Below, piece by piece: positions 35,446 through 47,051 of a DNA stretch of 64,000 nt. The position numbers were made by a program, and so were the translations under genes. Source of the stretch: Symmetrospora coprosmae. Its lineage: Eukaryota; Basidiomycota; Cystobasidiomycetes; Symmetrosporaceae. Below the pieces are notes generated by a model. That model searched no databases. It saw nothing but the letters and a program-made list of their open reading frames with translations, and was not told the origin of the DNA. The DNA lies in contig VUYT01000041.1 of assembly GCA_008802785.1 (NCBI GenBank), forward strand, positions 57,934 to 121,933, in the 5' to 3' direction. Each line of letters opens with the position of its first letter. The first letter of the stretch is position 1.

Positions 35446-38400
35446 TCACATGAAGTAGAGAGTCTGCAAGATACAAGCTGTTGGTCAGACGATACTCCTC
35501 TCTCTGTTAGCGCGACCTTACGTTTCGGAGCTTGTCGCTGAAACCGTTCGGGCCGGCCAGCTTGCTCCTGGCGAAATCCAGCTTCTGCTGTCGGGCTCGG
35601 TCCTCCTGGTCTTGACCTGGATTTAGAGGGTCGTGAGCTTCTTGCTGATGCGAGCAGGTTTCTCACGCCTTAGCTCACTCATCGAGCCTCCCTCGGTAGT
35701 AGCCTCGTCATCGCCGATGTGGTGTCGAGCCCGGAAGCACACGTGGTGCGCGTAGTAGGCGGGCGTAGCGATGGAGACGGACCTCGTCGAGCGGGCGTAG
35801 ATGTAGGTGAGGTGGTAAGTGAGAGCCTGGAGCTGGTCGGGCGGGAATCTCGCCTCGTTCAGGATGGTCGTGTAGTGGGTGGGCTAGAAGGAAGAGCAGA
35901 CGAGTCAGTCAAGCACCATAGTAGCGGGAAAGGCCAGGCTCACCTTTGAAGTGCCGAGCAGACCACCGTGCGAGACCAGGTAGAAGTCCGAGTAGTACGG
36001 GTGCGAGATCTCAGCGTCCACGACAGTTCCGGCTCTGACGTTGCCAGATCGGTCCGCGTTTGCCGGAGTTGACGGAAAGAACCTGTGCGTGCAGGGCGCG
36101 CAGAGCTTTCAGCGAGAGCTTCCGTTGAGAGATGAAGCGCGCTGATAGACTAACTTGTAGTGGTGCCTCTTGCCTGCATTCCGGAAGACGAGAGCTATGG
36201 GTGTCAGCCGGAAGCAGCATCTGAGGAGAGAGACTCGCACGCACCGCAGATGATGAAGATCGTCTGAGGGCGGTAATTGGGCACTCGAGCATACGCCTCT
36301 GTTGTTTTGTACAGCATCATTCAGTCAATGCTTCACCACGCGCCCAAATGAAGGAGCGACACCCACTCTTCAGCGCAGCGATCTCGTGGCGGGCGACCTG
36401 GTCGAACTGTCCCTCTGAGACGCCGTCGCGGTAGAAGATGACTCGCTCGGGCGCCTTGCCGGTCTGCTTCTGGAAGTTCCTGAGAAGCTCAAACGCCATG
36501 CCCTCGAGGTCGGCGATCTGGGGAGGATTCGTCAGCTGCGGTAGCCACGATCCCTAGAGGGACAAGGCAGCTCACGATCTCTTCTCGGCTGTTCTGCGCC
36601 CGGACTGCCGTATCGTAGCGGGTACCATGAGGATCACTAGAAGCGACGACTCCGGCAATCGACGGAAGGTAGCTGCCGGGACCGGGATGACCGACACTGG
36701 GAATATCAGGGTGCATCAGCCTAGCCGCCACCTTCTGACTGACAGCGAAGATACTCACTCGGCGCCGAAGACGATGGTAGGAACCTGAAAGCCAGGTAGG
36801 AAGCCTTGCACACGCTGGTTGCAGGCGCCGGCGAACTTGACGTTCACCTTGAGGGCGACGTTGGCGAAGTACTGGTTTCCCTTCTGACGCGAGACCTTGT
36901 TAATGCACATGTTCTGCGAAGCGACCCCCATCTGGTGCAGACATACGTGTATAAGCGGACAGTCAGCTCGTATAGCATAGCCGCGATAGGTACGTGATTT
37001 CACCTTGACATCACAGAAGGCCTTGATCAGGGCATACTCCGGGCTGGACTTGGTACCGATCTATCAGGAGTAGCGCCCGTCAGTTCTGCTTCCGATTCAT
37101 TCAGCCCAATAACGTGGCTCACGTAGGTAACGACGAGCTGTGGCGGATTGGCCGGACTGAACCCAGCTCGCTTCGCCGCATCCTTGATGGCACCGGCAAC
37201 ATCGCCGCAATTGGCTCCCGCGTGCATGATGAACGGCTGCTTGTTGCCGAATCGGATGCCAAAGTCCTCGCAGCCATCGATGAACTGCTTTGTGCATCGT
37301 TGCACCTCCTGTCGCGGGAAGCTTCTCGGACCCGGCTTCTCATCCTGCAGATATGGAATTCCATTGCGGCAAAGTCAGCACGCGAAGCAGTCAACGCAGT
37401 CATTCTATTGTCGCGCTACTCACGGCGAAGACGACAATGAACCATCTTTCAATGGGGCCAGCAGCTCGGAGCCCCGCCTTGCCTCGCGTGTCCCAACCGC
37501 CATCTCGGGGCATCACTACGGCCTCCTGATTGCTCCTTGCGCTGTTGGTGCAGCTAGATTGCATGAGCGGAGTCGACACCTATTTCTCTTCTCGCGACGC
37601 TCGACTCACTCCATGTAGGTTAGCTTGGGAGGCTCGAGCACCCTGGCCGGCACAGTCATCGGCCTGGCTTCGACGCCGAGCTGCCAGCTTTTCAAGGTAG
37701 GCGATGTGTCGAGCTGAAGGTACTTCATGCCCTCGCGAAGCGTGCCGAGCTTTGCGGTGGGCTTCATGGTCGTGAACTTGAGCATCTCGGTGACTTGGTC
37801 TGGGTCGAGCTTTCCGAGAAACTGTGAGCCAGGGAGGAAGCTGACACACTCCAGCGGGTACCTTGGTGTGGTTGGGTAATGACAGCAGTCAGTAAAGCGG
37901 ACTAAAGCGTACCGGCAAGAGTGGGGATTGCTTACCACGCGATCTTCGTGAGCTGGACGCAGGGTAGGTACGGATGCTCAAGGCGGTAGTTGTACTTTTC
38001 CTGGATGTATTGCTGATAGCAGGGCCAATATGTTACTACCTTCATCGGCGTGCGCGGTAAGCGGCAATACGCACAAGCACGCTCGTCTGCCTTCCAGAGT
38101 CTTTATCGACTTCGAACATGAAGTCCTTCGCGCTGACGTCCGACACTCCTCTGATCTTGCTGCGAGCATCAAAGAACCGGCGGAAGGTTCAGTGGACCGT
38201 CTATATGCGGTCGAGTGAGAAGGCACGCACTACTTGGCATTCGGGTCTTTCGAGAACTTGAGGGCGACCGTAAGGTTCTTGAGGAAGCGCTTGGTCTTCA
38301 CCTGGAACCTTGGAGGCATCCTGGCAAGCTCGAGATCCCTTGCGTCTCGGCGACCGAGGTAGAGCTTCAGAACCTCGACGGAATTGCCGGACATCTTGAA

Positions 38401-39825
38401 GGCGCCTGCTCCGCGGTCGAAGTTCATGATCATGGTACCGATTGCGGGCCTCACCGAGGTTAAGAAAGCCTGATATACTTCTAGACCACCTCCCAGGATG
38501 CGTCGCTGGTTCTGGTTCTCGGGCGGGATGTAGAAATTGTTCTTTCTGGTCGGAAAGATCATCCCGGGCGCGTACTTGATGACGACGTTCAGAGCTGAAG
38601 ATCCCGAAGTCAGCTGGCAACAGGAGAAGGTACGACGAGGCGACAAGTGCCCACCATTGACGGCTTGTAGTATTCTGTGCGCGTGTATCCGGAAGGAGAC
38701 GCTCAGAGCTTTGCTCGATCATGATCCCTAGAAGATGAACTCACTCCCCATCTCCGAGGCCTGCCTTTCCAGCGACGAGCTTGGCGAGGGAGGTCATGTC
38801 AATGGACCTTGCATGCGTGATCTAGCAGCAGAAAGGTGTAGGTGCTGTGGTGTCAGTGCGCGGCTATAGTACGAAAGTCAGTCTAGAGATCCTGCTAGTC
38901 ACCGTCACAGTCAGATTCTTGGGAGATGGTCTGTCAGGTCTTGAAGGCCTCCCACGAGCTTCCGACTCCGAGACCTGGAAGCTTTTGGAGCCCATCGGCG
39001 GACCAGGCATGTAGATGATCTTCTGACCTGCCAAGGTGCAAGAACAGCAGAATGCGCTCAGCTCATGGTCAAGTAAGTGTAGGTACGGTCGAGAGGATTC
39101 ACCATCGTAGACCGCGCCGACACCCGCTTCGCCGAAGATGCGCTCCTTCTCGATGAGGTATCGCACGACCAGCTTCTTCTCCTTGCATCTCTCCTCGGAA
39201 AAGGCGACCTGTGATGTAGAAGAAGGAGGAGGGACGTAGGGAGATAGCGAGGCAGCGAGGAAAGGCAGATCGCGTCAGAGTGGTAGGCGTCACTCCAGTG
39301 AGACACGGTGACAAAGTGACTCACATCGTACTGCTGAACCTGTTGGTGCAATGCCATTGTGAGAGTGGAGTGAGAAGGGGCATCGAGGGAAGGTCGAATG
39401 TAGAGCGGGTCATGGACCGTCCGCAGAGCAAGGAAAGGAGCGGCATGTGAAGGCTGTCAGTAAATCGGCGACGCTGCGGCAAAGCGAAAGCGAAGGCTGA
39501 CCTGGAAGGTCGGTGCTTTGGTGACCCTGAACGCATTACTGAGGACCTGTATCTGCTGTCCTCGCCTGTCAGATGTGAAGAGGTTGGCAGATTCAGTAAG
39601 GCTCGCAGAGACCAGGAACATACGAGATGAGAGGGGAAGGCGGAAGTGCTGCCGAAGAACAGACAGAAGAGGGGGTGAGGGAAGCTGGACGAAGGGGAAG
39701 GGATGACTGGCGGGATGACGCGCTGGGTGAAGTCGATGTGGGGGGCGAAGGGAGAGGAGGTGAATGAGCACTGCCACTCACGTTCCGAACTGCCCATTCC
39801 TCGTCTCCAGCTCGAGTCCGCTCAT
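35446..39825 (-). CDS. AGO: Argonaute protein, copy A
   Basis: About 18 exons encode an argonaute of roughly 850-900 residues, MSGLELETRNGQFGT to TLYFM. Domains in order: N domain (IQVLSNAFRVTKAP, EKERIFGEAGVGAVYDG); the DUF1785-type linker (GGLEVYQAFLTSVRPAIGT); PAZ (KIRGVSD, YIQEKYNYRLEHPYLPCVQL, YPLECV); MID with the 5'-phosphate pocket residues (SPEYALIKA, GVASQNMC, ANVALKVNVK); PIWI. The PIWI D-E-D-H tetrad is intact: GADVGHPGPGS, IADLEGMAFELL, FYRDGVSEGQF and SKPTHYTTI. It should be a slicer-competent small-RNA effector. A 15-base exon (VQQYD) is specific to this copy. The terminal exon codes only TLYFM (35460-35446), joined from KLRN by a GTAAGG donor. The N-terminus is short and lacks an RGG-rich arm. 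Confidence 0.93.
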
Positions 39826-40586
39826 CTTGACTTTCTGTTCCTTTTGTTCTGGGGTTGTAGAAGGAGGAGTTGATATGGAACTGAGTCGTCGTCGTAGTGT
39901 GAGTGGTGGGTCTGGCCGAAAGGGAGGAAAGTATCAAGATATTCTCGATGGGGAGGAAGGAAAGAAAGAGGCGAAGAAGGAGGAAGGGCAGGTATTTATA
40001 CGCTGCAGGGGGAAGGGAAGGCGCAGCTGCAGATCTAGAGAGGGACAGGGAAGGAAGGAGGTGGAAGGAAAGGGAACAGGATGGGTGAAGATGCTCGCAC
40101 GATCTCCGCTCCTGCCATCGGAGAAGAAGGTCAGCACGGAGATGCGGAGAACACGACGCTCGGGCCTCCCGGTTGCCCGAGGAAGGAGGGGCAAGGCAGG
40201 ATACGTGTAAGCGTACTATGGCACGATCTGACAATGTGGAGGGCGCCATCGTAGATAAGACAATCAACATGTGAGAAACGTAAGGGAAGGGAGGATACGG
40301 ACCACGGGCTCAATGGCGATGATGGGAACTAGCTGCGAAGTAAGGAGGGAGAGAGAGAGGGGAGAGGCAAGACGGAGTGGACACGCGGTCTATCGAATGA
40401 AGAGAAGATGATGTGCTTGCCGGACTCCGATGCGCATGCAAGGGCAGCCTGGCTCCGTCAACATTCGATGCGGTGTGTCCAGACGGTTCTGCCTCTTCCC
40501 TGATCGCTGGTACTGCTGGAGTCGGTTCCGGTATGCGAGTACTGATGTTGTTGCGCTGGGCCAGTCGTGGAGGGCCCTCGATGCGC
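39826..40586 (-). promoter_or_regulatory. Inter-argonaute spacer with a long strand-biased purine/pyrimidine tract
   Basis: 761 bp between the 3' end of copy B and the start of copy A. From about 39850 to 40110 the plus strand is mostly G and A (runs of GGAAGG/GAAGAAGG), so the strand read by copy A is CT-rich. CT-rich tracts are common upstream of fungal genes. ORFs across it translate to low-complexity Ser/Pro/Leu or Arg/Lys/Glu and are not believed. Confidence 0.55.
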
Positions 40587-43500
40587 CTACATGAAGTAGA
40601 GGGTCTGCGGCAGGATGAGTTGCTTAGCCATGGGCACGGATTGGACGCGCCTACGCAGAAGCCAGGACGCACATTGTGCAGGGCAGGATTGACGCCATTC
40701 ATGCCGGTGAGCTTGTTCTGCGCGTACTCGAGCTTCTGGTTGCGGAATCTGTCCTCCTGGTCGGAGCCTGCGACGAGCGACAAGCCGGATCAGCCAGTCA
40801 CGCCCGTCCCAAACCCTGGCCAAGCAACGCGATACTCACTCATGGAGCCGGCATCCGTCGATCCGTCGTCATCGCCAATGTGGTGACGAGCTCTGAAGCA
40901 GACGTGATGCGCATAGTACGCCGGCGAGGCGATCGAGACGGAGCGGGTGGACCGTGCGTAGATGTACGCGAGCTGGTACGTGATGGCCTGCAGCTGGTCC
41001 GGGCCGAGCTTGCTCTCATCCATGATGGTAGTGTAGTGCGTCGGCTTGGACGTGCCGAGCAGACCGGCGTGCGACATCAGGTAGAAGTCGTTGTAGTACG
41101 GATGGGTGATCTCGGAATCGATGACTGTGCCGGCTCGGACGTTGCCAGACCTGTCGCCGTCTTGCGGGCTGATGGGGAAGAACCTGGAATGGCGGAGGGG
41201 CGCATCAGCACGAGTGCATAAGTACGGCTAGTCGCAGCCCGCCTCACTTGTAGTGGTGGCGTTTGCCTGCACAGGTATGAGAGAACAGCACGGGCTTCAG
41301 CTCGACTTCAATGATGCCCACACGACGGCACCATCGAGACAGAGTAGCCGCACCGCAAATGATAAAAGTCGTCTTGGGCGCGTAGCCCGGCTGGACCCGG
41401 AGGAAGCGAGCGTAGCACTCTGCAAGTGGATAGCAGGTCAGCTTAGCTCCGTGCGGATAGCTGATCTGGGTACTACCCACTCTTGAGCGCAGCGATCTCA
41501 TGACGAGCGACCTGGTCAAACTGTCCTTCCGATACACCGTCTCGGTAGAAGATGACGCGGTCGGGCAGCTTGCCCGTGACCTTGCGGTAGTTGTCAATGA
41601 GCTCGTACGCCATAGCCTCGAGGTCCATGATCTGCGAGGAATAGAGAGAATCAGTGGTCTTCCCCCGGTCAAGTCACATGCTTGCAGCTGTCACTCACGA
41701 TCTCCTCTCGGCCATTCTGCGCTCGGACAGCAGTGCCGTACCTGACGCCATGCGGGTCGCATGAAGCAACGACTCCTGCGATAGAAGGCAGCAGACTGCC
41801 TGGACCCGGGTGTCCGACGCTGCCGGACCAATGTGCGTTCGTTAGTGCGGATCTGGACGACCAAGAGTATGTGCAGACGCGACTCACTCTGCACCAAAGA
41901 CAATCGTCGTCGTGACCTTGAAACCCGGCAGCCATCCTTCGACCCGCTGGTTGACCCCTCCTTCCAGCTTGACGTTGACCTTGAGCGCGACGTTCGAGTA
42001 GTACTGCATTCCCTTCTGCCTCACGACCTGCTGAATGACGAGGCACTGCGAGGCGACTCCGTACGCGACATCGCAGGCAGCCTTGATGAGACCATACTCT
42101 GGGCTCGACTTTGTCTGGATCTGCGAAATTTCAGGAAAAAGACGATGTCAGCAGGCATTAGATGTCGCACCCAGTAGCGGAACACTCACGTAGGCGAGAA
42201 CGAATTGGGGAGGCGCGTGCCTGCCGTACCCAGCTCGCTTAGCCGCGTCCTTGATGGCGGCCTTGACATCGGACGTCGAGCCGACATGGACGATCATCGG
42301 CTCTGTCAGGGTGAAGGTGATGCCGAAGTCCTTGCATGCTCCGAGAAACTGATTGACGGACATCTGGACCTGACGGCGGGCGAAGCCCTCCCGGCCGGGA
42401 GAGTCGTGCTGTTGGGAAATCAGCAGAAAGCGTTGGGTGTCAGCGGCCTCCTCTCTCTCCTCTAGACGGCCTCCAGGTAGGTTGTTCCGGAGCCCTTTTG
42501 AGGAACTCACCGCGAATACAACGACAAACCACCTCTCAACGACCATCGGACTCTTGAGCGCCTTCTTGCCTCGCATCTCCTTGTCCCATGCTCCGTCACG
42601 CGGCATCACAACTGCCGAACCGCCAGTCCGGCCGCTGCGGACACACGCGAAGCGAGAACCTCAGCCCAGACTCTCTTGTTCGACAGCGCACAGGGGAGTG
42701 AATGACGCACTCTGCAAACGTAAGCGGGGGCGGGTCGAGGACCCGCGCAGGTACAGTGATGGGCCGCTGCTCTACGTCAAAGTTCCAGTGTCGCAGCGTG
42801 AGCGAGTCGCCAGCGAGGCGGAGGTGCTTCAGCCCGTCGCGGAGCGTGTTGAGGCGCTCGTTCGGCTTCATCGTCGTGAACTTGATCATCTCGGCCACCT
42901 GGTCCGGCTCGAGCTTGCCCAGGAACTGCGTCCCGGGCAGGATGTCGACGCATTCGAGCGGGTACCTGCACACCCGACGGACGATCAGCTACCTGGTTGC
43001 CCGCGAGATCAACGTCGAAGGAGCGGGAGGCATGCACCAGGCAATCTTGGTGAGCTGAACACAGGGCAGCCATGGGAACCTGATCTGGTAGTTGTACTTC
43101 TGCGAGATGTATTGCTGCGATGGATACAAAGGAAGCATCGTCAGATATACCCGCGGGCTGCACGCGGATAGCAATGCCAACTCACTGCGACGTTCATCTG
43201 ACGGCCAGGCTCAGTCTCGAACAGATAGTTGGCAGCCGACTCGTCCGACACGCCTCGGATTTTGCTGCAATGCACACGTTCCACTGTCAGCAGAGAGGCC
43301 ACGAGTGGGCGCACGAGGTGAGATCCCGGCACGCACTACTTGGCATTCGGGTCGCGCGAGAACAAGAGCTTGACGGAGAGGTTCTTGAGGAAGCGCTTCA
43401 TCCTGACGCGCAGCTTGGGCGCCATCCGTGAGAGCTCAAGATCGCGCGGGTCGCGCCGCTGCATGTAGGTCAGGAGGACGTCGACCGCCCTGCCGGACTG

Positions 43501-44591
43501 CTTGAAGGCGCCTGATGCGCGGTCGAAGTTCATGACCATCTTGCCGATGGCGGGCCTTATCGAGAGAAAGAAGCCTCCCCACACTTCTAGACCACCTCCC
43601 AGGGCCCGCCGTTGGCGGTCGTCGGCGGGCGGAACGAAGAACGCCGCCTTCCGACTGGGGAACACGCCGCTCGGAGCGTACTTGATGGCCACGTTCAGCG
43701 CGTTGACAGCTTGTAGGATCCTGTGAGCGCAGTCACATCAGAGCGAGCTGGTGTGCGCTCCCGAGGTGCGCCTACTCACTCTCCGTCATCGATCCCAGCC
43801 CTTCCCTCGACAAGCTTTGCGAGCTGCGCCATGTTGATCGAAAGAGCGGGAGTGATCTATGACACACGCATGTCAGCAGTGTTCTCTCGGTACCGTACGG
43901 CTCGGATACCAGTGTGAGCGGACTCACTTTGATCTTGAGGTTCTTCGGAGCTGGCCTGTCCGGCCTAGACGGTCTTCCTCGCGCTTCGGACTCCGAGACT
44001 TCGAAGGTTCGTTCTTCTAGAGCGACCGCCCCGGGGAGGTAGAGGATGGACTGCCCTGCAAGGACGGCAGGGCAACAAGCGCATCGTCAGACTGCCGCTC
44101 TACTTCAGGAGAGCTAAAGGCGAGCCAGTACAATGCAGGACAGCCTCACCATCATACACGGCGCCCACGCTCGCCTTCTCGAAGATCTCCTCCTTCTCGA
44201 GCAGGTATCGCATGACGACGCGCTTCTCTTTGCACTTTTCGTCAGAGAACGAGACCTGCGGGCGGTGGAAACCAGGCAGCGTCAGCGTCGGCCATGGTGC
44301 TGGCGCATCAGCCGCCTGCGCATTGCCTGCTCCCGCCAGTGCGCGCACGAGGAGATGCACACGCCAAGGCTCACATCGTACTGCTGGATCATAAAGTCGG
44401 GCTGCCGCGAGACTCTGAACGTGTTGGTCACGACGTTGACTTGCCTCCCCCGGCTAGTCAGTCCGCGGCGCGGGGATACCCACCAAGCGCATCAGCATGC
44501 GCACTGACAGAAGGTGAAGAAAGGGGTGTGCAGGCCCAGCTTACGTGCCGAAGCCATCCCGGCGCTCGACCTGCAGATCATGCACGCTCAT
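40587..44591 (-). CDS. AGO: Argonaute protein, copy B
   Basis: A second full argonaute, same strand, 761 bp upstream of copy A, starting MSVHDLQVERRDGFGT and ending in its own TLYFM micro-exon (40603-40587). It has the same domain order: N (RQVNVVTNTFRVSRQ), linker (GGLEVWGGFFLSIRPAIGK), PAZ (KIRGVSDESA, KYNYQIRFPWLPCVQL, YPLECVDILPG), MID (SPEYGLIKAACD, GVASQCLV, SNVALKVNVK) and PIWI. The catalytic tetrad is complete: GADVGHPGPGS, IMDLEAMAYEL, FYRDGVSEGQF, SKPTHYTTI. A 90-bp intron after FIICG restores the conserved GKRHHYK. Intron positions match copy A almost throughout, which points to tandem duplication. Protein identity looks moderate, with the PIWI core conserved and the N-terminus and PAZ more diverged, so the duplication is not recent. 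Confidence 0.93.
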
Positions 44592-45594
44592 CCTCCCCGT
44601 CAATGTGTTCCTCCGCTGTCCCGCAGCTTGCTCTCCTGCACCGAGCTACGACCCGAGGCCTTGTCGTTGAGGCCTTTGCAATGAGGCTTGCAGGCTGTCC
44701 GCAAGTGTTGATGTGTGTGAACCGCCTTGCCATCTGACGTCAGAGGGGAGACGTCCGGACTGACTGACGCCTAAGCTAGCGGAGGAGCAGCAACGACAGC
44801 CAAGTCAGCTTGCCCGCCAGCCAGAAGACGCCTGCACAATAGGCGATGGCTGTAGTGTGAGCCCGCAGGCCTCTCTTGCTTCGCCGTGACGAGGTATGAC
44901 GAGCCGGGATTGAGTCCGACCGGGTCGACAGGGTGCAGCGAACTCACGGAGGGTATGCAACGAGGGTGAACGAACGGCTTGGGACTGCAGTGCACGGATA
45001 GAGACAGATGGATGCTCGCTGCTGCTCAGGGCGGCGTTGCGGGTGGCAGTTGCGGTTGCGGCCTACTCTGCGGGGCCGGGCAGTCGAGCGAGCTGGCAAC
45101 GGCTGATACAGTAGGCAGACTGGGCTGAGCTGAGCTGAGCTGTGGGGAGCTGAGCTGGGGCAATGCTCTGACGCGGCTCGCTAATATAACAGGAAAGTGA
45201 CTGTCCGTGTATGCGAGATGGGATGGACAGAGGCAACCCGGTGAAGGCGCCCAGCTAGAGTAGGCGAGCGATGGCGAAAAGGATGCGCATTGCATTGCCT
45301 GCCTCACACAGCCAGCTTTATCTTCTGCTCGACAGCGAGAGTGCCATACGGTTGAAGGGCAACTGACGCTGTGGACAGAACATGTCAACCCCCTCGACAG
45401 CAGCTCCGCGCGGGGCGTCTGTTCTGGCTCGACATTGTGCTCCAGAGTGCCAATGTCTGCATTAAGCGGCGATGAGGAAGGTCACCAGCTCGAAGACGCC
45501 CGCGGCCAGGCTAGTGTCCGCGGATGACCACCCTGGCCTGCTCGTTGCGCGGTGAAGACTGGGCGCCGGCCGGACTGTGACCTCGTGGGGATGA
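44592..45594. other. Upstream region of argonaute copy B
   Basis: 1.0 kb with no convincing exon. It contains a GAGCT repeat cluster (45124-45157) and an AT-rich patch CTAATATAACA at about 45181-45191, about 590 bp from the copy B start. It probably includes that promoter and the 3' end of the Bud32 transcript. Confidence 0.45.
45124..45157 (+). repeat. GAGCT pentamer repeat cluster
   Basis: Five GAGCT units (GCTGAGCTGAGCTGAGCT, then GGGGAGCTGAGCT) with one interruption. GAGCT and AGCTC are near-palindromic, so short hairpins are possible. Confidence 0.75.
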
Positions 45595-46758
45595 TCACCC
45601 CACCATGCTCCGCTTTCGACCTCTCAACCGCACTACAGCATCATATAAACGCACGCACGCGTCAGCCTCAGCACATCCGTTGTTTATTGTTGTGCCCGTG
45701 AATCTACGCACCATCCTTGAGCCTCCTCTCGACCCTGCTCCACTCCTTCTGGCCCACGCGCCCCGCATACGCCCGCAGGATCCGCTCAATGTACGTGTCC
45801 TCGCGCTTCTTCCCCTCTGCCTCGGGATGCGTGCTCGCGAGCGCGCGCTCGAGCACGTACAGGTCAACCGCCTTGTCCTCGACCAGGCTCGATACGTACG
45901 ACAGCCCAAAGTCAATCAGCACGATGGACGGTGGGGCGGTGGAGCGGAGGAGCATGTTGGACGTCGTCAGGTCGCCGTGAATGACGTCGATGGCGTGCAT
46001 CGAGGCGATGGACCGCCCGATCGAGGTCATGATGGTGTCTGCGGGCGTGGTGTGAACATCAGCTGCACATCTATGAGGCTCGGGCTGATGTGCGAGGGAA
46101 AATTGCCCACCTTCGTCGAGCGACAGTCGCCTCAGACGCTCCGCAATGCTCTCTGGCCCATGTTGAGCCTGTTCTGCGTTCTCGTCTTGTCCCTCGTCCT
46201 CCCCGCTGTCGGACAACTCCACCTCTTCATCCTCCTCTGGCAGGCCGCCGAGGACCTCTCTCACGCTCCCGTGCCCCTCTATCCACTCCATGAGGATTGT
46301 GCCAGCGCCCACGTCGACGCTCTTGACGCTGGGCACATCCACGCCCGCTCTCAGGCATCTCGCCAGGCATTTTGTCTCCTGGGCTATGCGCTGCTTTGTC
46401 AGTGTCGCATCGAGCGAGGCGTGCCTGTACGCTTTCGAGAAGCGGTGCTTGAGGAGCAGCGGGGGTGTAGGTGTGGAGGAGGAGTCGTAGAGCGAGGTGA
46501 TCTTGTAGGCTTTCTGCGTGGGTGCGTGCGTTGTGTCCGTATTTCGGCGGGCGGCGGGGTGCAAGTGAACAGGTTAGCTAGGGATGGATGGAGGGATGGA
46601 CCGTCACACACGGCTTCTGCGCCCTGCTTGATGAGGGTTGCGCGGGATGAATCGTCGAGGAGGGCCAGCAGCGGGCTTCTCGCAGTCATCTTCGTCGCTG
46701 TCGTCGTGCTGCCGTTGCTCTTGCCCTGGCTTGTGCTGGCTGTCGCGTCTCCCTGCAT
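45595..46758 (-). CDS. BUD32: Bud32/PRPK atypical kinase (KEOPS/EKC complex)
   Basis: A piD261-family kinase of the KEOPS complex needed for the t6A modification of tRNA. Exon 1 (46758-46612) ends IKQGAEA and joins KAYKITSLYD from 46513, recreating the family GAEA-x-x-Y motif. Then: KHRFSKAYRHASLDATLTKQRIAQETKCL, ILMEWIEGHGSVREVL, VIHGDLTTSNMLL (catalytic Asp in HGDLT), LIDFGLSYVSSLVEDKAVDLYVLERAL (DFG) and the family C-terminus VRLRGRKRSMVG, reached by a final intron (donor GTGCGT near 45706). An acidic insert (EEDEEVELSDSGEDEGQDE) follows the EGHGSVREVL helix. The N-terminus is Ser/Thr-rich. It is divergent from the Eos1-like gene. Confidence 0.94.
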
Positions 46759-47051
46759 GGTGGATGGGTAGCCCGACGGGGCAGGGTTGACTGGGTGGAT
46801 GGATGCTGGTGCAATGCTGTCCCGTGTGTGGATGATGCTATATGCCTGATATGCGATTGAGGAGGAGAGGAAAGAGACGAAGCGGCATCCATCCACCCTC
46901 CTCCTCTCACCGACGACAGTGAGAAGGGACAGACACACTGCACAACATGCCAGCATCACCAGCACGCCAGAGATATCAGCGCGCATAGAGCATAGCAGGA
47001 ACCCTGTGGCAGCCTGGCGGCCAGTCTGCGGCCCCTCGTCGCGCTGCGGCA

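Noticed and set aside
45605-46771. Plus-strand 388-codon ORF
   Set aside because: Antisense to BUD32, whose kinase motifs and splice joins are clear.
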